From Grifola frondosa (Eukaryota > Basidiomycota > Agaricomycetes > Polyporales > Grifolaceae), in assembly GCA_001683735.1 (NCBI GenBank), contig LUGG01000010.1, positions 62,001-126,000 on the forward strand: a DNA stretch of 64,000 nucleotides. The letters are read 5' to 3'. Position numbers and translations under genes: made by a program. This document shows positions 59,064 to 64,000 of the stretch, piece after piece; position 1 is the stretch's first letter; every line of letters starts with the position of its first letter. Below the pieces are notes generated by a model. That model had not been told where the DNA came from and searched no databases. It saw nothing but the letters and a program-made list of their open reading frames with translations.

Positions 59064-60466
59064 TCTATTAGCTACGGGCAGGAATAGCAGCTTATATTCA
59101 CTCACTTCTCCCGGACGTCTTCAAAATCGAAAGTAGAGGACATGGTGTAGGGCGGACAGAATGCAACAAGATGCAAAGAGCATGAGAGCCCGTGTCTTAA
59201 AAGCCCCCAATGGCAGCATCATCCAAGCATCATCTCCGGATTCCCATCCAACATTGCATCGCTGAAGTTAATGATCTTGATTCATGGTCGCGTGGTTGAT
59301 CGAGGTGCATGCAGTCACACACCGCCAACGCGCCTGGACAAATCTGTGTTGCACAGGTTGGTTTTGAATGGCAGAATCCAGCTCAGATACGGAGAGTTCA
59401 ACCAGTGACAAGACTTCTCCGCATCAACTCTATACACTGCAATGCATTGCTTGCCTTGAGCGACGAAGAAGGGACGTGTGCTTTTAAGATTTGCGAAAAA
59501 TATCCTCGCCAACTCGGATACGGTAAACTGAAGCTCAAGGATCATCCGAGTCAATCATCATGCTGTCCGCCGGAGAACTGAGACGATGAAGCCACGTTCC
59601 CTAGCTACTCACGGTGGGTGACGCAAGCGCCGAACAGGGAAAGATGAACCAAATTCGACCGCAGCTGGATCTCTCCGGCCTATGAAGCATTTCTCGTAGG
59701 CTCTTGGAAGACATTGAAACGCCAAGATGTACAAGAGTGTTGATTTCTCCGAGACACACAGCCTTGGTCTTGATGCAGATGGTCCCGGCGGTGTGGACCT
59801 GGAAAAATCATTGCCATTTCTGGATGCTGTCGATGGACATAAGAACAGATAAGAACACACCTAGTTACCTTAGTGAACACAACATCATACTAATGAACAC
59901 CATCAGCGACTTTACAAAAGCATAGGATGCACATCAAGAATGGGATGATGACTACATGTAAGCAAACTGAGGTTCGAACCGAATCATGCCGCAAAATATG
60001 CGCCCGAGATGCTTCGACGCTTCGGACTCGATTCATGACTTGGGCAATTCAATTGTCTTGTGAATCACTCGTTCGAAGCGCGTCCGAATCGCCCGGTCTA
60101 AATTCCCCTAGATTCTCCACGCCATACTAGTCGGATTCTAATTATTCCAGAGCGGCAAGTCCGCATCTTCCACACATCTCCTCCTGTCAGAGACTGATGC
60201 TCCCGACTGGGAGGAACCAAGAAGCAGAGTTTGTATGTAGGACAACTTGGTTTCCGACCCAGAAGTCTTTAAAGTAAAGTGCAGAAATGGCACCAGGATG
60301 GGCAGTTGGGAAGGATTACAAGTGTCTGCTGCGGAATTGGAGACGCGGGCAAGTGGTCCATATGGTGTCCTGGATTGTCGGGGCGGCATCTTGCGTGGCC
60401 AGCGTTTGTCAACATGTAAATCGACATCATAGACTCGAGCTTTAAGAAAGTTCTGTCGCCGCTCTG
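59064..60466. other. Gene-poor stretch with coding-like remnants
   Basis: About 1.4 kb. Minus-strand pieces such as TICIKTKAVCLGEINTLVHL (about 59700-59800) and FLKARVYDVDLHVDKRWPRK (about 60380-60450) have protein-like composition, but no ATG-to-stop gene can be built and no family is recognised. They may be the distal, decayed end of the HET gene or another degraded gene. Confidence 0.3.
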
Positions 60467-62006
60467 TCACGGTTTGCTGGATGATATTTCGACCAATGCG
60501 TTTGGCGGGCCTGATCGAGGCAAGCGATTTGGCCTTGCCAGCCTCATCGATATATCACTTGCTATTGGATAGCTGACACCTCTCGTAGATCCTAAAGGCA
60601 CTTTCATTGTCGGCGTCGATGGAGTTGTCCGTTGATGACTTCGACCAGATGTCGCTTTTGTCTCAACAATCATATCTGACCATACCACACGATCGCCGTC
60701 CACACCAATGATAGTCGCGAACTTGATACTAGCAATGGAATAGCGGCTGGGAATCTCGGCGAGCCTACAGATGAGATAGGAATGAAGCCACGTTTACGAA
60801 AATATCCCATGTCATGAAAAAAAATTCATACCATTCCACTGACTGGTCCAATTCGTGGACGAAACAATTTTTGGAGAAGACGAGGTCATCGTCTTGCCGA
60901 ATGTACACATCCTCCGTCACGAAACCGACCATATCGGTCACGGACAAGAATTTGTCGGCTATCCGCATGTGTTGATTAATGGTGCCTGCAACGCGCTCGA
61001 GATGAAGGCAGACCGTATGTTCCATGACCCCACGGACTGATACGACCTGTGTACACAGGCCAGGGCACCTGAAAATGTCTCTCCCGGCCGCCCATCTGAT
61101 TGTAAACGACGAACTGGGAGCTGTGGGCGAATGCCATAGCTGGTAATCAATCGTTCGGAGACTGGATTTTGGATACTAAATCGATCCGCATATACGTCAT
61201 AAGGAAACGGGATAAGGTGTTTCGTCCACAGAGTGAAGGCTCGGGGCGAAGATGCCAATGCAGAATAATGAGATAGATTTATTTTCATATGGTTGCAATC
61301 GGGTGGAGATGTCCCCGTACTCGGGAGTGAAGGCGGGGGAAGGGAAAATCGTCGGATGGTGGTTCCCAGACGAAGATGCTATGATCGGCGGACCTCCGCA
61401 TAATCTCGTGCTGGAGTCTTGTGAAGGCCCGCTCCCCTTCTCCGTAAATGATAGGTAGATAGACGTCGAAGAGTCCCATCAGCGAATATGCCCTATCTTC
61501 TTCTCTACTTGTTTGTCTCCTCGCAGCCCAAGACATGCAATGTGCAATGCTGACCTGTACAGGTCGCCCAACAGCACATCATGGTCGATATTGGTGACTT
61601 ACTCTATAATGTGCACCAGACTGTGCTTGGACCCGGCTTCAGCGAAAGAGATGATCGGATGGGTGACTCCATGCTTGACCATAGAAAACCCTGATAGCAT
61701 CGTCCAAGAAGGCGTAGCGCACACCTGACTTCTGGTACCACGCGTACATCGAGTTGATCGCCTCCGATAGCTCAGCGCTACTGTTCTTGTTGATACAACA
61801 GGTGTCGATCCACACCCATCGATATCCGTCCGCAAGCGCACGAGCGCAGCAAGCCTGTATCTTGCGATAACCTTCCAGACCCTTCGCGCGATCCAAGTCC
61901 TGGATATCATCAAAAGACACCTCCTCCTCGGGCAGGATTGCATAAGGAGGAATGGTGTGATAATTCCTTCAGAGTAATCCTAGGCTTTTGTATCCAGTAA
62001 ACACAT
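60467..62006 (-). pseudogene. HET-domain (heterokaryon incompatibility) gene, degenerate
   Basis: HET proteins act in fungal self/non-self recognition and programmed cell death. The start MCLLDTK at 62006 is followed by a frame break, then YHTIPPYAIL. After that come VSFDDIQDLDRAKGLEGYRK, RWVWIDTCCINKNSSAELSE, INSMYAWYQKSGVRYAFLDD, HSLVHIIE, TNIDHDVLLGDLYR and MSWAARRQTSREEDRAYSLM. Next are PIIYGEGERAFTRLQHEIMR and a C-terminal domain with TSYGIRPQLPV and GVDGDRVVWSDMIVETK. Two conserved blocks are missing: the SHxWG that should follow YAIL, and the whole RGWTLQEL segment before VFYGQAW. A TAA follows HSLVHIIE and several frame shifts remain. I read this as a pseudogene; the 3' limit is approximate. 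Confidence 0.7.
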
Positions 62007-62609
62007 ACTGCTGAAATGAGACATTTCAGTCAGCTAGAATATATTGATTTCACAGTGGATTAGCCCGCACTAATGGAACTGGGGTGAGTAGGGAACACGA
62101 CTAAGAGCGATGCGCAACCTCGGACAGGATTCTGTCGATGAATAAGACTCTGTGCTTTGACATAATAAAGTTGCACTTATACAGAACTCAGACACTTTAC
62201 ACCAACACTCCTGTAAACATGAGACGACTGGCAAAGAAGATCAGATGGTTTCCTTATGCTCAGGCTTAGCATATAGATCACATACATCTCCCACAAAGCT
62301 GAGCAAAGTTGATGTTGCGTTCCACCGACGTGGCAGTTAGACAAGTGTTGCAATGTATCCTGAGAGACATCTATCTGTACAACTCTCGGAAGTTCGCCGG
62401 TGGCAGTGCAGACAAATTTGACTGAGCTCACGTGCCATTCGGCAAGTGAAATCGACAACAAAGTCATGCATACATTTCTACGCTCCAAGAATGGGACAGT
62501 CTAACGTTCACGAAGCAAACCATACACAGAACAAACTGATCCATGGCAGACACATCGAAGGCTTACGTGTATATAACCTTCATATCGTTCCTAATTTGAT
62601 GACCCTCCT
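62007..62609. other. Intergenic region
   Basis: About 600 bp between the HET remnant and the permease stop. Only short frames; nothing recognised. Confidence 0.5.
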
Positions 62610-64000
62610 TCAATCAAAGTCCTTCCCAACAACAGTCTCGCGCTGTCTAATACCTGAACTCTCCGCGCGGGACGACTCTGCGTGCAGCGGCTCGTCTGCA
62701 ACTGCGAGTGCCTGCAGGACCTGTTCGCGGCGGAGCCACTTCTCCTCGGGGACGAAGTACCAGCTTAGGATGCCGAAGACTGTGACAGAGCCGAAGATTA
62801 CGCAAGCCTGCAATATGAGCACTTCAGTTCGAGCAACTTACTTGAACAAACATGAATACGCACAAAATTGAATGTTTGGGCATTGGTCGGGAAGAAAATG
62901 GGGAAACTTGGCACTGAAGGGACGGGCACTGTCAGTCGACACATCGGAGAGCAACATAGCTATCGACTGACGGCAAAAACGATGCCATTGAATATCACCG
63001 CAGCGAGATAGAACGGCTTCCTCCATCTTCCCAGATAGTAGTAAGACCCCTTGAAATCATTCGGCGTCATGGTGAGCCGCAGCAGCGCGATCAGACCGTA
63101 AGCAGCCGTCGTCGGGATGCCACCAGCGGAGATGAGCGAGTAGAAAGCGACCTGACTCGGAAGAATCGTGCACAATAGAGCAGCGCCGAAGACGAACATA
63201 ATCGTCACCGCGTTGCGGGGTGCCGCGAAGAGTCGACCTTGCCAATCCAGGACGACATCGGGAGAACGCCATCACGAGCGACCGCGAAAACGAGGCGCGA
63301 TGATGCCACAATGGCAACACTGGTGCTCTGCGCGCACAACTTCAGCGTCTACAAGAGAGTACCGCAGTACCTAAACGTACCAAGATGAGGCCGACAGTGG
63401 CAATCACAGTCATGAAAATGCCACCGCCCTTGCCGAGTGCCAGTGCATACAACTGTACGAAGGGCTGGGGAGCATCCAAGGAGAACAATGTGTCCAAGTC
63501 TGGAGTGCAGAAGAGGAACAAGATAGTAGTAGCAAATCCTAGCACGCCTGTAGCGACGGCACTCGTGATGATGCCGCGGCCAGCAATTACGCTGTTAGTG
63601 TTACCAATTAGTTGTGTTGATGACGTGTATCCAAACTGCGGAAGATGTACCTAGCATTTTTTGTCTCTTCGGCAATATGTCCCGAGGCAATAAAACCAAT
63701 CATAGTACCTGCAGTGAACAAGCTATACACAAGCAGGTAGTCAGAACTATGGACGCATGACTGTCCTCAAAAGACATACAAAGATAACATCCAGTTCCAT
63801 CCGGCGGGAGCCCCGGTACCATTGTCTACAATATGACAAGTCAGCTGTTGCGGTATATTCACGATTGCACGGGGGACGTACATTGCATCGTGAATACGTC
63901 TTTGGCCGAGCGGAAACCGTAAGTCCTTGATACACCAATAGGAAGCCAATCACGCAAAGTAGGAAGTCGACCAAATATAGCGCAACCGAAAAGCGGAACA
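62610..64000 (-). CDS. APC-superfamily amino-acid/GABA permease, cut by window edge
   Basis: Twelve-helix plasma- or vacuolar-membrane transporter; the C-terminal half is present and the N-terminus lies beyond base 64000. Visible helices and motifs: [32 protein letters not shown] (the conserved glycine/acidic segment), [120 protein letters not shown] and [19 protein letters not shown]. The stop is at 62610. The sequence resembles fungal GABA/choline permeases of the Uga4/Hnm1 type, but substrate cannot be told. One base is missing at 63237-63238 (CC on plus) between SSWIGK and APRNAV. Confidence 0.9.

Noticed and set aside
59971..59980. GGTTCGAACC resembling a tRNA T-arm
   Set aside because: No matching acceptor stem, D-arm or anticodon arm at the right distances.
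61606..61653. GTAAGT..TACAG as an intron in the HET remnant
   Set aside because: Good splice ends, but the segment encodes TNIDHDVLLGDLYR, a HET-like stretch, and splicing it out gives the wrong phase.

Overview
The window looks like nuclear DNA of an agaricomycete (mushroom or polypore) basidiomycete. Genes lie on both strands, carry many introns of about 50-65 bp with GT..AG ends, and encode typical fungal housekeeping proteins. At the right end are families expanded in Basidiomycota: a DUF6533 membrane protein and a HET-domain remnant. I saw no rRNA, tRNA, CRISPR array, recognisable transposase or prokaryotic signal.

Layout. 1-1621 (-): N-terminal half of a prolyl oligopeptidase, cut by the left edge. 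2025-3320 (+): mitochondrial FLX1/folate-type carrier. 3817-4624 (-) TAD2 and 4867-9023 (+) RAD16 share a 242-bp divergent promoter with a palindromic MCB-like site. 9477-10323 (-): isoprenylcysteine methyltransferase. 11175-12012 (+): IMP3. 12439-18495 (-): UNC-104/KIF1-type kinesin-3. 20261-23567 (+): Q-rich LIM-domain-binding (LDB/PtaB/Adn1-like) co-regulator. 24066-27322 (-): PNUTS-like PP1 regulator. 28008-28941 (+): HMG-box protein. 29526-30490 (+): WW-domain protein. 30940-31791 (-): unassigned coding-like DNA. 32172-34327 (-): cytochrome b5/acyl-CoA dehydrogenase fusion. 34757-36398 (-): RAI1. 37258-37429 (+): a 36-residue cysteine peptide. 37680-40329 (-): class 3 lipase. 40638-41465 (+): unassigned, TATA-driven. 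41547-42892 (-): HEM25. 43417-45892 (-): DUF2433 phosphoesterase-like protein fused to an RRM. 46476-52679 (+): MED13. 53091-54763 (-): short/branched-chain acyl-CoA dehydrogenase. 55001-57185 (-): ICP55-type aminopeptidase. 57519-59063 (-): DUF6533 protein. about 60470-62006 (-): HET pseudogene. 62610-64000 (-): amino-acid permease, cut by the right edge.

The set is dispersed housekeeping rather than one pathway. Mitochondrial or peroxisomal metabolism recurs (FLX1-like, HEM25, two acyl-CoA dehydrogenases, ICP55), as does gene expression and RNA processing (TAD2, IMP3, RAI1, PNUTS-like, MED13, LDB-like, HMG-box). Only the right end, 57.5-62 kb, looks like accessory, decaying DNA.

Two themes matter to a user. 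First, at least a dozen otherwise intact genes need one-base corrections, mostly at short homopolymers, to stay open; this looks like sequence error rather than pseudogenisation. Second, several genes contain real microexons (7-21 nt), and MED13 carries an unusually long intron built from a tandem duplication of its own 3' end.
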